A DNA stretch of 64,000 nucleotides, taken from the NCBI RefSeq assembly GCF_027568515.1, contig NZ_JANKZF010000003.1, positions 206,570-270,569 on the forward strand, read 5' to 3'. Positions 45,019 through 53,974 of the stretch are shown piece after piece. Each line of letters opens with the position of its first letter. Within the stretch, counting starts at the first letter, position 1. Both the position numbers and the translations under genes were made by a program. Origin of the DNA: Arthrobacter sp. HY1533 (GTDB lineage Bacteria; Actinomycetota; Actinomycetes; Actinomycetales; Micrococcaceae). The notes under the pieces are model-generated. The model saw nothing but the letters and a program-made list of their open reading frames with translations. It searched no databases and was not told the DNA's origin.

Positions 45019-45795
45019 CTACCGGTGCTTGAACTCGGCGGCTCGCTTCTCGGTGAAAGCCGCCATGCCCTCTTTTTGGTCCTCCGTGGCGAAGCAGGAG
45101 TAGATGCCGCGGCGTTCGTGCCGCACGCCCTCGGCGAGCGTGGTCTCAAAGGCCGCGTTGACGGCCTCCTTGGCGATCATGGCCACCGGCTTGGACATCG
45201 CGGCGATGGTGGCAGCCGTGGCCAGTGCCTCATCCAGCAGCGAGTCCACGGGAACCACCCGGGCCACCAACCCGGTCTGTTCAGCTTCCACGGCGCCCAT
45301 GACCCGGCCGGTCAGGACCATTTCCATGGCCTTGGCCTTGCCAATGGCCCGGGTCAGGCGCTGCGAGCCGCCCATGCCGGGGATGACGCCGAGCTTGATC
45401 TCCGGCTGGCCGAACTTGGCGTTGTCGGCGGCAATGATGAAGTCGGCAATCATGGCCAGCTCGCAACCGCCGCCCAGCGCATGGCCGGCGACGGCGGCAA
45501 TCATGGGCGTGCGGACCCTGGCCAGCTCGTCCCATACCGAAAACCAGTTGGAGACGTACATGTCCACGGAGGACTTGTCCGCCATCTCCTTGATGTCCGC
45601 CCCGGCCGCAAAGGCACGGGAGGAGCCGGTGATGACAATGGCCCCGACCCCGGGGTCGTCGCTGAAGGCCTGCGCCGCGGCCAGGATCTCCTTGCCCATG
45701 GCATCGCTGAGGGCATTGAGCGCCTCGGGGCGGTTGAGCGTAATGAGGCCCACCCGGCCGCGCTGCTCGGTCAGGATGAGGGAAGGCTGCGTCAT
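45019..45795 (-). CDS. Enoyl-CoA hydratase (crotonase family)
   Basis: A 258-aa crotonase, typical hydratase length. Oxyanion loops [10 protein letters not shown] and [15 protein letters not shown] with catalytic Glu in the latter, then [16 protein letters not shown] with the second Glu region. ATG 45795 is used rather than an in-frame TTG 30 nt upstream. It is the last gene of the valine-type module, so hydration of methacrylyl-CoA or short-chain enoyl-CoA is likely. Confidence 0.9.
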   Translation of the reverse strand: MTQPSLILTEQRGRVGLITLNRPEALNALSDAMGKEILAAAQAFSDDPGVGAIVITGSSRAFAAGADIKEMADKSSVDMYVSNWFSVWDELARVRTPMIAAVAGHALGGGCELAMIADFIIAADNAKFGQPEIKLGVIPGMGGSQRLTRAIGKAKAMEMVLTGRVMGAVEAEQTGLVARVVPVDSLLDEALATAATIAAMSKPVAMIAKEAVNAAFETTLAEGVRHERRGIYSCFATEDQKEGMAAFTEKRAAEFKHR

Positions 45796-45857
45796 GGTTA
45801 TGGGATTCCGTTCAGTTTGGTTCAAGGCTCTACTCGGATGGGGCGGTGTTGCAATGC

Positions 45858-46799
45858 TCAGTCGGCGCCGCCGCGTTCGGAGCCGTCGCGGATGGTGTTG
45901 ATGATGCCGGAGAAGTCGGTGCCGGCGCCGCCGCCCAGGGCGAACTCGCGGTAAATCTCCTCCGCCATGCGGCCCAGCACGGCGTCAACACCCGTGGCGT
46001 TGAGGGCCTCGACCGCCAGGCCCAGGTCCTTGGCCATGAGCGCGCCGGCAAAGCCCGGCTGGTAGTCACGGTTGGCGGGGCTGGCCGGGACAGGTCCGGG
46101 CACGGGGCAGTTGGTGGTCAGCGACCAGCACTGCCCGGACGCGTTGGCTGCCACGTCGAAGAGCGCCTGGTGGGTCAGGCCGAGCTTCTCCCCCAGGACA
46201 AAGGCCTCGCTGACGGCAATCATGGATACCCCGAGGATCATGTTGTTGCAGACCTTGGCGGCCTGCCCGGAGCCGGGCCCGCCGCACAGCACGATCCGTC
46301 GCCCCATGACACCCAGGATGCCACCGGCCGCGGCGAAGTCCTCCTCGGAGCCGCCCACCATGAACGTCAGGGTGCCGGCCTCGGCGCCCACCACGCCGCC
46401 TGACACGGGCGCGTCCAGGCCCCGGTGCCCGCTGGCCACCACCATCTCGTGGGCCGTGCGGGCGTCCTCCACCGAGATGGTGGAACACTCCAGGAACAGG
46501 GCCCCGGGCCGGGCCGCGGCCAGCAGCCCGCCGCCCGGGCCCTCGCCCTCGAAGGCCGCGAAGACGTGCTTGCCGGCGGGCAGCATGGTGACAATGACAT
46601 CCGCCCCCTCGGCCGCGGCAGATGCCGAGGCTGCCACCACCACGCCGGCGCCGGACGCCGCCTCCAGCGCCGCCGGGACCACGTCAAAGCCCGTGACCTG
46701 GTAGCCGGCGGCCACGAGGTTGGCCGCCATGGGCCCGCCCATGTGGCCCAGGCCGATGAAGGCAATTCTTGATTCAACGCCCAACACTTCACTGCCCAT
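45858..46799 (-). CDS. mmsB: 3-Hydroxyisobutyrate dehydrogenase
   Basis: A 313-aa beta-hydroxyacid dehydrogenase. NAD motif [15 protein letters not shown] near residue 12, substrate loop [19 protein letters not shown] and catalytic Lys in [14 protein letters not shown] 46799 is preferred over 46808 because AAAGGA is 9 nt ahead. It oxidises 3-hydroxyisobutyrate to methylmalonate semialdehyde in valine breakdown. It sits between the hydrolase that makes its substrate and an enoyl-CoA hydratase; a semialdehyde dehydrogenase (mmsA) is not in the window. Confidence 0.93.
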   Translation of the reverse strand: MGSEVLGVESRIAFIGLGHMGGPMAANLVAAGYQVTGFDVVPAALEAASGAGVVVAASASAAAEGADVIVTMLPAGKHVFAAFEGEGPGGGLLAAARPGALFLECSTISVEDARTAHEMVVASGHRGLDAPVSGGVVGAEAGTLTFMVGGSEEDFAAAGGILGVMGRRIVLCGGPGSGQAAKVCNNMILGVSMIAVSEAFVLGEKLGLTHQALFDVAANASGQCWSLTTNCPVPGPVPASPANRDYQPGFAGALMAKDLGLAVEALNATGVDAVLGRMAEEIYREFALGGGAGTDFSGIINTIRDGSERGGAD

Positions 46800-46854
46800 G
46801 CTGTTCATTCCTTTCGCCCTTCAATGGCACCGCGCAAACACACCGCCGTGTAAA

Positions 46855-47904
46855 TCAGTCGTCGGGGCCGCTCAGGCCCAGTTCCCGCTCCCCCAGGCCG
46901 GCAAACGCGCCGTCCACCAACTCCGGGGAAACTTCCGCCAGCGTGGCAGGGCTCCATCGCGGGTTGCGGTCCTTGTCCACCAGCTGGGCCCGGATGCCCT
47001 CGGCAAAGTCCGGCCAGCGCAGGGCCCGCAGCGACACCCGCAGTTCCTGGTTCAGGGTTTCCTCCAGCGATGGCTGCACCCGCGCCCGGCGCAGCGCGGC
47101 GAGCGTCACGGCCACCGCCGTGGGCGACTTGCCCGCAATGGTCTCCGCCGCCGCATCGGCCGCGGGGTCTCCAACTCGGGCCAACCGCGCAAGGATGGTC
47201 CCGGCGTCGTCCGCGGAATAGCAGCTGTCAATCCACCAGCGCTGGGCGGCCAAGGCGGACTCCGGAGGCACCTGCCCGTAGCGCCCGACGGCGGCACTTG
47301 CGCTGCGTTCGGCCAGCTCGGCTGCCAGCGTGGGCAACGTGGCGGAGTCGACAAAGTGGCTGGCCAGGCCCATGAGGATCGCGTCGGCGCCACTGACCAT
47401 GGCCCCGGTCAGGCCCGCGTGCGTGCCCAGTTCGCCGGGCGCGCGGGAGAGCAGGTACGTGCCGCCCACGTCCGGGACAAAGCCGATGCCCGTTTCCGGC
47501 ATGCCGATCCGGGAGCGTTCGGCCACGATGCGGTGTGAGGCGTGCGCGGAGATGCCCACGCCGCCGCCCAGGACCACGCCGTCCATGAACGTGACAATGG
47601 GCTTGGGGTAGCGGCGGATGCGGGCGTTGAGGTGGTACTCGTCGCGCCAGAACTGCTCGCTCGTGTTCCCGCCGTTGCGGGCGTCGTGGTAGATCGAGAC
47701 GATGTCGCCGCCCGCGCAGAGCCCGCGCTCGCCGGCGCCGGAGATCAACACGGTGGCCACGGAATCGTCGTGCTCCCATGCGTCCAGCGCGGCGGCCACG
47801 GACAGGACCATGCCGTGGTTCAGGGCGTTCATGGCGGCGGGCCGGTTCAGGACCAGGTGGCCCAAGTGCCCGGAACGCTCAAGGCGGACCTCGTTGTTTT
47901 CCAT
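46855..47904 (-). CDS. 3-Hydroxyisobutyryl-CoA hydrolase (enoyl-CoA hydratase-like)
   Basis: A 349-aa crotonase-fold hydrolase, longer than a hydratase as expected for HIBCH: ALCAGGDIVSIYHDAR-type oxyanion loop (GLCAGGDIVSIYHDARNGG), FMDGVVLGGGVGISAHASHR and MPETGIGFVPDVGGTYLLSR with the catalytic residues. ATG 47904 has GGAGG 8 nt ahead. It hydrolyses 3-hydroxyisobutyryl-CoA in valine catabolism, immediately downstream of an isobutyryl-CoA-dehydrogenase-like gene. Confidence 0.92.
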   Translation of the reverse strand: MENNEVRLERSGHLGHLVLNRPAAMNALNHGMVLSVAAALDAWEHDDSVATVLISGAGERGLCAGGDIVSIYHDARNGGNTSEQFWRDEYHLNARIRRYPKPIVTFMDGVVLGGGVGISAHASHRIVAERSRIGMPETGIGFVPDVGGTYLLSRAPGELGTHAGLTGAMVSGADAILMGLASHFVDSATLPTLAAELAERSASAAVGRYGQVPPESALAAQRWWIDSCYSADDAGTILARLARVGDPAADAAAETIAGKSPTAVAVTLAALRRARVQPSLEETLNQELRVSLRALRWPDFAEGIRAQLVDKDRNPRWSPATLAEVSPELVDGAFAGLGERELGLSGPDD

Positions 47905-47919
47905 GGATTCATCCTCCAC

Positions 47920-49059
47920 TTATTGGCGCTCCACGGCCAGACGCCCCACGATCAGGCGCATGATTTCATTGCTGCCCTCCAGGATCTGGTGCACGCGCAG
48001 GTCCCGGACCAGCTTCTCCAGGCCGTATTCGCTCAGGTAGCCGTAGCCGCCGTGCAGCTGGAGTGCCTGGTTGGCCACGCGGAAGCCTGCGTCGGTGGCC
48101 ACGAGCTTGGCCATGGCACACAGCTTGACGGTGTCCGGGGCGCCGGTGTCCAGGGCTTCGGCGGCGCGCATGAGCATGGTGCGCGAGACCTCCAGCTCGG
48201 TGTCCATTTGGGCGATCTCAAAGAGCAGGTGCTGCTTGTCGATGAGGGGCCCGCCGAACGCCTGGCGTTCCTTGAGGTAGGCAATGGACTTCTCCAAGGC
48301 TGCCCGGCCGCCGCCCAGCGAGCACGCGCCGATGTTGACGCGGCCGCCGTTGAGGCCCTTCATGGCGATGCCGAAGCCGTCGCCCTCCTCGCCGAGCCTG
48401 TTGGACACCGGGATGCGCACATCTTCGAACACCACCTGGCGGGTGGGCTGGGCGCGCCAGCCCATCTTCTTCTCGTTCGCCCCGAAACTCAGGCCCGGGG
48501 TGCCGGCGGGAACCACGACGGCGGTGATCCCGCGGCTGCCGAGGTCCGCCGTGCGGACCATGACCAGGTACCAGGCTGAGGTGCCGGCCCCGGAGATGAA
48601 CTGCTTGGTTCCGTTCAGGATGTAGTCATCCCCGTCGCGGACGGCCCGCATGGTCAGGGCCGCGGCGTCGGAGCCGACGCCGGGCTCCGACAGGCAGTAG
48701 CTGGTCAGCTCCGTCATGGCCGTGATGCCCGGCAGCCAGGCGGCGCGCTGTTCGCTGTTGCCGAAGGCGTCGATCATCCAGGCCACCATGTTGTGGATGG
48801 AGATGTAGGCGGCAATCGTGGGGTCCACGGCGGCCAGCTCCTCGAAGATGAGGACGGCGTCGCTGCGGCTCAGCCCGGAGCCGCCATGCTCCTCCCCCAC
48901 GTAGATCCCGCCCATGCCCAGGGTCCCGGCCTCGGCCAGCACGTCCACGGGGAAGTGCTTGTTTTCATCCCATTCGGCGGTGTGCGGGGCCAGGGCGTTG
49001 GCCGCGAAATCGCGCACCATCTCCACCATGGCGTCCTGCTCGTCGGTGCGTGCAGTCAT
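47920..49059 (-). CDS. Acyl-CoA dehydrogenase, isobutyryl-CoA dehydrogenase-like
   Basis: A 379-aa ACAD. ATG 49059 has AGGAGGA four nt ahead. Typical motifs: AMTELTSYCLSEPGVGSDAA for FAD and substrate, TKQFISGAG, and the C-terminal VHQILEGSNEIMR with the catalytic Glu of the short/branched-chain type. It should oxidise isobutyryl-CoA (or another short branched acyl-CoA) and reduce ETF. It begins the valine-type operon: ACAD, hydrolase, 3-HIB dehydrogenase, enoyl-CoA hydratase. Confidence 0.92.
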   Translation of the reverse strand: MTARTDEQDAMVEMVRDFAANALAPHTAEWDENKHFPVDVLAEAGTLGMGGIYVGEEHGGSGLSRSDAVLIFEELAAVDPTIAAYISIHNMVAWMIDAFGNSEQRAAWLPGITAMTELTSYCLSEPGVGSDAAALTMRAVRDGDDYILNGTKQFISGAGTSAWYLVMVRTADLGSRGITAVVVPAGTPGLSFGANEKKMGWRAQPTRQVVFEDVRIPVSNRLGEEGDGFGIAMKGLNGGRVNIGACSLGGGRAALEKSIAYLKERQAFGGPLIDKQHLLFEIAQMDTELEVSRTMLMRAAEALDTGAPDTVKLCAMAKLVATDAGFRVANQALQLHGGYGYLSEYGLEKLVRDLRVHQILEGSNEIMRLIVGRLAVERQ

Positions 49060-49159
49060 GGGGTCCTCCTTCTGCCGCGTCTTTGCGGCCAAGCGGAGAG
49101 GTGGCGGGTGGCCATCTCGTGGTGGCGGGCCCGCCCAGGGTGGGGCGGCCGCCGTCGTG

Positions 49160-50113
49160 CTATTTGGTGACCTTGCCCATCAGGGATGCGACGGGTCGCA
49201 GGAACAGCGGCTGGGCCAGGAACCAGGCCCCGGCCATGACCACCAGGGAGGCGGCAAAGATGCCAAAGCCCCACCAGTTGACCACGTCGCTGGAGGTGTA
49301 CATGTGGTTGAGGTTGCGCAGGGCGCCGGTGGCCAGGACCAGGGTCACGTGGACCACGATGAAGGCCACGAAGTACAGCATGACCGGGAAGTGGATGGCC
49401 CGGGCCGCCGTGATGGGGTAGATCTTGTTCAGCGTGGCGGCGTTCTTGGGCCAGGCGCCGGACATGCGCAGGCCCGTGGCAATGGCCAGCGGGGCCGCGA
49501 TGAAGACAGTGGTGAAGTAGGCCAGCAGCTGCAGGCCGTTGTAGTTGACCCAGCCGTTGTCGGTGGGCCAGTCAAGGGAGAGGTACTGCAGCCCGGCGGA
49601 GATGGCGTTGGGGAACACGTCCCAGCTGGTGGGCACAATGCGCATCCACTGGCCGGTGGCGAACAGGACGATGATGAAGATGATGCCGTTGAGCACCCAG
49701 AGCGCGTCCAGGGTCAGGTGGAACCAGAGGTCCAGGCTGATCTTGGTGGGGTTGCCGGGGGTCTTGATGAGCCCCTTGTTGTTGCGGATCCAGTGTGCGG
49801 CGGGGCGCTTGGTGGTGCGCACCTGCCAGCCGGAGCGGATGATCAGCAGGATCAGGAACATGTTGATGAAGTGCTGCCAGCCCAGCCATGCCGGGATGCC
49901 CACGGGCGCGCCGGCGGGCAGTTCGGAATGGCCCGGGTAGGTCTCGATGAACGAGGCCACGGGTGCCATGCCCACGAGCAGCCGCGCCACGAGGACAAGC
50001 ACCGCGAGCACCAGCACGAGGGCGGCCGCGGACACACCGATTCTGGACCACAGGCCCATTTCCTGCCACCGTCCCTTGATGGCGGCGGCCTGCTTGTTGG
50101 TGGGGGTCGACAT
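49160..50113 (-). CDS. Cytochrome b/b561-like integral membrane protein
   Basis: A 317-aa protein with about five to six helices (for example residues 24-47, 79-95, 130-153, 190-215, 238-262, 281-302). Histidines H81 (GWQHFINMF), H132 (DLWFHLTLD), H241 (RAIHFPVML) and H255 (FIVVHVTLV) are placed as in di-heme cytochrome b subunits. ATG 50113 is preferred over an in-frame ATG 63 nt upstream. Such proteins usually accompany a molybdopterin or Fe-S enzyme; none is adjacent. Here it sits between an ACAD gene and a second ETF pair, so a quinone-reducing role for ETF electrons is possible but only inferred. Confidence 0.8.
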   Translation of the reverse strand: MSTPTNKQAAAIKGRWQEMGLWSRIGVSAAALVLVLAVLVLVARLLVGMAPVASFIETYPGHSELPAGAPVGIPAWLGWQHFINMFLILLIIRSGWQVRTTKRPAAHWIRNNKGLIKTPGNPTKISLDLWFHLTLDALWVLNGIIFIIVLFATGQWMRIVPTSWDVFPNAISAGLQYLSLDWPTDNGWVNYNGLQLLAYFTTVFIAAPLAIATGLRMSGAWPKNAATLNKIYPITAARAIHFPVMLYFVAFIVVHVTLVLATGALRNLNHMYTSSDVVNWWGFGIFAASLVVMAGAWFLAQPLFLRPVASLMGKVTK

Positions 50114-50292
50114 TGTCTTCAAACCTCTTTCAGGTGCTGCTGCGGAAGCTGCCACCGCTCGCGGGTGGTTCATCAAACTCTATTTCTAACATCCCGCCGG
50201 GCGGAAACAGTGATCGCCGGTCATATTTGGACCGGATGCACGACGGCGGCAGCCGGGTTTGGTGGGCCCGCACGGCTTCGCGGCGGGACCGC

Positions 50293-51261
50293 TCAGTCCG
50301 GCCGCGCCGCCAGTGCCTCGACGAGCTGCGGCACCACAGTGAACACGTCGCCGACAATCCCGAAGTCCGCCACGTCAAAGATGGGCGAGTCGCCGTCCTT
50401 GTTGATGGCCACGATGGTCTTGGCCGTCTGCATGCCGGCCCGGTGCTGGATGGCGCCGGAGATGCCCAGGGCAATGTACAGCTGCGGCGAGACACTCACC
50501 CCTGTCTGCCCCACCTGGGCGTGCTGGTCCACGAAGCCGGCATCCACGGCGGCGCGGGAGGCACCCACGGCCGCGCCGAGAGCGTCGGCCAGCTGCTCCA
50601 CGAGGGCGAAGTTTTCTTTCGAGCCCAGGCCGCGCCCACCGGAGACCACTGTCTTGGCGGTGCGCAGTTCGGGGCGGCTGCTGCTGGCCGCAGCCTGGTT
50701 CACCGAGGTGATGCGGGCTCCCGGCACTGCTCCACTGAGGGGGACGGTGGCGGATTCGCCCGCGGCTGCCGGGGCGGCCCCGTCAATGGCGCCCTGGCGG
50801 ACGGTGATGACGGGCAGCCCGCCCTCCACTGCCGACTCCACGTCGTAGGCGCCGCCAAAGATGGAGTGCCCGGCGACGATCCGGTCCCCGTCCAGGCGCA
50901 CGGAGACGGCGTCGGCCAGCAGGGCGCCGCCAGTGCGGACGGCCAGGCGGGCGGCAATTTCGCGCCCGTCCACCGAGTTGGCGGCCAGCACGGCAGCCGG
51001 GGCATAGGTGGCCACCGCGGCCTCGAGGGCTTCCACGGCCGGGGCCGTCAGGATGGAACCGGCCTGCGGGCCCACGCCGGTGAAGACCACGGCGGCCCCG
51101 AGCTGCCCCAGGCGGGCTGTTGTGCCGGCGTCGGGCCCTGCGGTGGCGGCGAGCACGGCCACGGGTGTGCCGAGCGAGGCGGCGGCTGCGAGCAGGCCGC
51201 GCGTGGAGGCGGCCGGCTCGCCGGCGGGGGTGAGTTCAATGAGGGCAAGGATGTTCGCCAT
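50293..51261 (-). CDS. etfA: Electron transfer flavoprotein alpha subunit (second copy)
   Basis: A 322-aa EtfA homologous to the protein at 26439-27407 with the same FAD-binding GASRAAVDAGF, QVGQTGVSVSPQLYIALGI and SGAIQHRAGM motifs followed by IVAINKD. It is 12 nt downstream of a second etfB, so the gene order matches the first pair. Likely dedicated to the surrounding acyl-CoA dehydrogenases and under MarR control. Confidence 0.94.
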   Translation of the reverse strand: MANILALIELTPAGEPAASTRGLLAAAASLGTPVAVLAATAGPDAGTTARLGQLGAAVVFTGVGPQAGSILTAPAVEALEAAVATYAPAAVLAANSVDGREIAARLAVRTGGALLADAVSVRLDGDRIVAGHSIFGGAYDVESAVEGGLPVITVRQGAIDGAAPAAAGESATVPLSGAVPGARITSVNQAAASSSRPELRTAKTVVSGGRGLGSKENFALVEQLADALGAAVGASRAAVDAGFVDQHAQVGQTGVSVSPQLYIALGISGAIQHRAGMQTAKTIVAINKDGDSPIFDVADFGIVGDVFTVVPQLVEALAARPD

Positions 51262-51272
51262 GGGGTGCCTTC

Positions 51273-52040
51273 CTAGACCAAGCGGTTTTCAATGAGGAAG
51301 CCGGCCAGCTGCGTGCCCGCCGTGCCGTCGTCGGTGATCTTGCGCCCGGCCTCGCGCGGCGGGCGTTCGCTGTGCGCCAGGACCACGGCGCGGGCAGGGG
51401 TTGCCGGCAGCTCGAGCTCGGCCAGGGAAAGCGTGGTGACGGGCTTGCGCTTGGCCGTCAGGATGCCCTTGAAGTTGGGGAAGCGGGCCTCGGCGCTGCG
51501 CTCGGTCACGGTGACCACGGCAGGCAGGGGTGCGCTGACATTCAGCGAACCGGTGTCGGAGCTGCGCTCGCCGCAGACAGTTCCGCCGCCCAGCTCCACG
51601 GAGTTGAGCCCGCCCACGAGCGGCAGGCCCAGGTGCTCGGCCACCATGGCCGGAACCACCCCGCCCCTGCCGTCGGTGGATTCGTTGCCGGCCAGGACCA
51701 CGTCGGCGTTGACGCCGCGCAGCGCTGCGGCGAGCACCGCGGCGGTGCGCCTGGCATCGGCGCCGGCCAGTCCGCCGTCGAGCACGTGGATGCCGGAATC
51801 GGCGCCCATCGACAGCGCCTTGCGAATGGCCTTGGCAGCCTCCTCCGGGCCCATGGCCAGCACCACCACCTCGGTCGACTTGTCGGCATCCTTCACCTGC
51901 AGGGCCGTTTCCAGGGCACGTTCGTTGATTTCATCCACCAGGCTGTCCGCGGCCGCGCGGTCCAGCCAGCCGGTGGCCGGCACGAGCGTGCGCTCCTCCG
52001 CGGTGTCCGGCACCTGCTTGATGAGAACTGCGATCTTCAT
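51273..52040 (-). CDS. etfB: Electron transfer flavoprotein beta subunit (second copy)
   Basis: A 255-aa EtfB with AVLIKQVPDTAEERTLVPAT at the start and the ADVVLAGNESTDGRGGVVPA and LPAVVTVTERSAEARFPNF segments of the family. Close in length to the first EtfB but clearly divergent in sequence. RBS GGAAGG 6 nt ahead of the start. Its promoter region is shared with the divergent marR gene and holds the palindrome at 52100-52121. Confidence 0.94.
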   Translation of the reverse strand: MKIAVLIKQVPDTAEERTLVPATGWLDRAAADSLVDEINERALETALQVKDADKSTEVVVLAMGPEEAAKAIRKALSMGADSGIHVLDGGLAGADARRTAAVLAAALRGVNADVVLAGNESTDGRGGVVPAMVAEHLGLPLVGGLNSVELGGGTVCGERSSDTGSLNVSAPLPAVVTVTERSAEARFPNFKGILTAKRKPVTTLSLAELELPATPARAVVLAHSERPPREAGRKITDDGTAGTQLAGFLIENRLV

Positions 52041-52099
52041 TGATTGCCTTCCGTCACTGTGTTGCCCGTCTCATTGCAGATTACTAGGTACCACTAGCA

Positions 52100-52121
52100 T
52101 TTACTAGGGATGCCAAGTAAA
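52100..52121. promoter_or_regulatory. Candidate MarR operator
   Basis: TTTACTAGG-GATG-CCAAGTAAA is a 22-bp near-perfect inverted repeat (one mismatch) 47 nt before the marR start and 60 nt before etfB. A further half-site TTACTAGG occurs at 52081-52088. Size and site suit a MarR dimer controlling both divergent genes. Confidence 0.5.
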
Positions 52122-52167
52122 TTGTTGTTCCAGTTGTTTTGCCCTCCACCGCAGGAAAGGAATGCCC

Positions 52168-52704
52168 ATGGCATCCCCCACGCCGCTGCCCATGGACCCG
52201 ATTGCCGAGGCCAGGCGCCAGTGGATTGCCCATGGCTGGTCCGGCGCGGCCGACGCCATGGCCGCCTTCTCCTCGGTCATGCGCGCCCACCAGATCATGT
52301 ACGGCCGGGTTGACGCCACGCTCAAGCCGCTGGGGCTTTCCTACGCCCGGCTGGAACTGCTGCGCCTGCTGTCCTTCACGCGCGACGGCGCCCTGCCAAT
52401 GGCAAGTGCCAGCGCCCGCCTCCAGGTCCATCCGACGTCCGTGACGAGCGTCGTTGACCGGCTGGAACGCGACGGGCTGGTCCGGCGCGAGGCCCACCCC
52501 ACGGACGGCCGAGCCACCCTGGTGGTGCTGCTGGAGGCCGGCCGGGAACTGGTCGAACAGGCCACGGATGTGCTGAACTCGGATGTTTTTGCCGAACCGG
52601 GCATACCCGCCGAGGACCTGCGCACCATGACAGCCATCCTGGCCCGCTTCCGCCGCGACTCCGGCGACTTCACGGATCCGATGCAATACCCCGACCCCCT
52701 CTAG
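52168..52704 (+). CDS. MarR-family transcriptional regulator
   Basis: About 178 aa from ATG 52168 (AAAGGA 6 nt ahead; ATG 52162 is in frame too). The MarR winged helix is clear: YGRVDATLKPLGLSYARLEL, then MASASARLQVHPTSVTSVVD as the recognition helix region and DGLVRREAHPTDGRATLV as the wing. Divergent from the second ETF pair, it probably represses etfBA in response to an acyl-CoA or aromatic ligand. The stop falls at the first base of the 32-nt repeat array. Confidence 0.9.
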   Translation: MASPTPLPMDPIAEARRQWIAHGWSGAADAMAAFSSVMRAHQIMYGRVDATLKPLGLSYARLELLRLLSFTRDGALPMASASARLQVHPTSVTSVVDRLERDGLVRREAHPTDGRATLVVLLEAGRELVEQATDVLNSDVFAEPGIPAEDLRTMTAILARFRRDSGDFTDPMQYPDPL

Positions 52705-52923
52705 ACGCTCCCTCACTTCTAGGGCATATTCACCAATCCCTCCCTCACTTTTAGGCCATTTTTTGCCATCCCTCCCTCACTGGTGGGCATGCGGTGCGCC
52801 AAGCTCCCCCTGTTGTGAGGGAGCGTCGGGAGAAACACCCCAACAAGTGAGGGAGCGTCAGCAGAAACACCCCTAGAAGTGAGGGAGCGTCGGGAGAAAC
52901 ACCCCTAAAAGTGAGGGAGCGTC
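52704..52923. repeat. Seven-copy 32-nt-period repeat array, head-to-head
   Basis: Three copies with CTCCCTCAC starting at 52708, 52740 and 52772 are in one orientation. Four copies with GTGAGGGAG starting at 52815, 52847, 52879 and 52911 are in the other. Spacing is exactly 32 nt within each arm. The right-arm units read GTGAGGGAGCGTC then a middle with AGAAACACCCC and end in TARAA. It fills the whole gap between the convergent stops of marR and the metallo-hydrolase gene. No Cas genes are nearby. Confidence 0.9.
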
Positions 52924-52927
52924 GCAT

Positions 52928-53974
52928 TCAAGGGGCGGGGGTTGGGGTTGGGGCGCCACGGCTGACGTCGATGCCCACCTCGACGCCGCGGGCGCCCAGG
53001 TACACCAGGTGGCTGGCGGTCTCGGCCAGGGCCAGGCGCAGCGTGAATCCGCGCAATGAGTCGAAGCCGCGCGACCACGTCAGCTCCCGCGACACGTCCC
53101 ACACCGTCGCCGCCTCCCCCACGGCCAGCACGGCCATGACCTCCCGGGAGCGTTCCAGCGTGTGGAAGCGCAGCTCGGCCAGCCGCGTGGGCAGCCCGCG
53201 GAAGCGGTACTCGTGGGCCGGCAGCACCTCCATCTCGGCTCCCACATCCATGATGCCCAGGGAGTGCAGGTAGTCGCCCAGCGGGTTCACGTGGTTGGCT
53301 GCCTCCAGCGAGACGTGCGGGGTGATGCGCGGCAGCACGTGGTCGCCCGTGAGGATCAGCCCGTTCGCCTCATCGACCAGGGCGATGTGCCCCGGCGTGT
53401 GGCCGGGCGTGGCCAGCACCCGGACCTGCAAGCCGGAGATTGGCAGCAGTTCCCCGTCGGCGAGCCGGCGCTGCGGGGCTGCAATGGCCGTCATCTGCGC
53501 CCATGTCTCCTCCTGGAAGCTGACCTCCCCCAGGTATTCGGCGGGCACGCCCCACGCCGCAAACTGTTCCCGGTCCTCGTCCACAAACTGCAGGGGGTCC
53601 CCGCGCCAGTGCGTGGGCAGCGGCTCGTTCTCGCCCAGGGCCACCCACGCCCCCGAGGCCGCACGCAGCCGGGCCGCCATGCCCAGGTGGTCGGGGTGGA
53701 AGTGGGTCACCACAATGCCCGTGACGTCCTCCGGGCCCAGGCCGGCCGTGGCCAGCCCCGCCATGAGCGCCTCCCAACCCTCATCCGAGTCCCAGCCGGG
53801 GTCCACGAGGGCCGATTCGCGGTCGCCCACCAGCAGGTAGGCCAGCGTGTAGCGCATGGGGTTGTTGATGAACGGCACGGGGATGGACCACACACCGGGG
53901 CGGACCTCCTCCACGGGCGGGAGCACCTTGGCCTGCCATGCCTTGAACTGTTCCGGTGCCGTAACGCTGATCAA
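52928..53974 (-). CDS. MBL-fold metallo-hydrolase
   Basis: A 348-aa metallo-beta-lactamase-fold protein with the metal motif VVTHFHPDHLG near residues 86-96, ATPGHTPGHIALVDE near 190-204 and LTGDHVLPRITPH near 211-223. It probably hydrolyses a thioester or ester in the acyl-CoA pathway. Its start overlaps the CaiB-type stop (ATGA), so it is co-expressed with the beta-oxidation genes as their last member. Confidence 0.9.
   Translation of the reverse strand: MISVTAPEQFKAWQAKVLPPVEEVRPGVWSIPVPFINNPMRYTLAYLLVGDRESALVDPGWDSDEGWEALMAGLATAGLGPEDVTGIVVTHFHPDHLGMAARLRAASGAWVALGENEPLPTHWRGDPLQFVDEDREQFAAWGVPAEYLGEVSFQEETWAQMTAIAAPQRRLADGELLPISGLQVRVLATPGHTPGHIALVDEANGLILTGDHVLPRITPHVSLEAANHVNPLGDYLHSLGIMDVGAEMEVLPAHEYRFRGLPTRLAELRFHTLERSREVMAVLAVGEAATVWDVSRELTWSRGFDSLRGFTLRLALAETASHLVYLGARGVEVGIDVSRGAPTPTPAP

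Noticed and set aside
52704..52923. CRISPR array
   Set aside because: The period is 32 nt, too short for repeat plus spacer. The copies change orientation, the variable parts are similar to one another rather than unique spacers, and there are no cas genes.
52704..52923. Small protein genes within the repeat array
   Set aside because: No RBS or codon bias, and the repeats have several frames with early stops.
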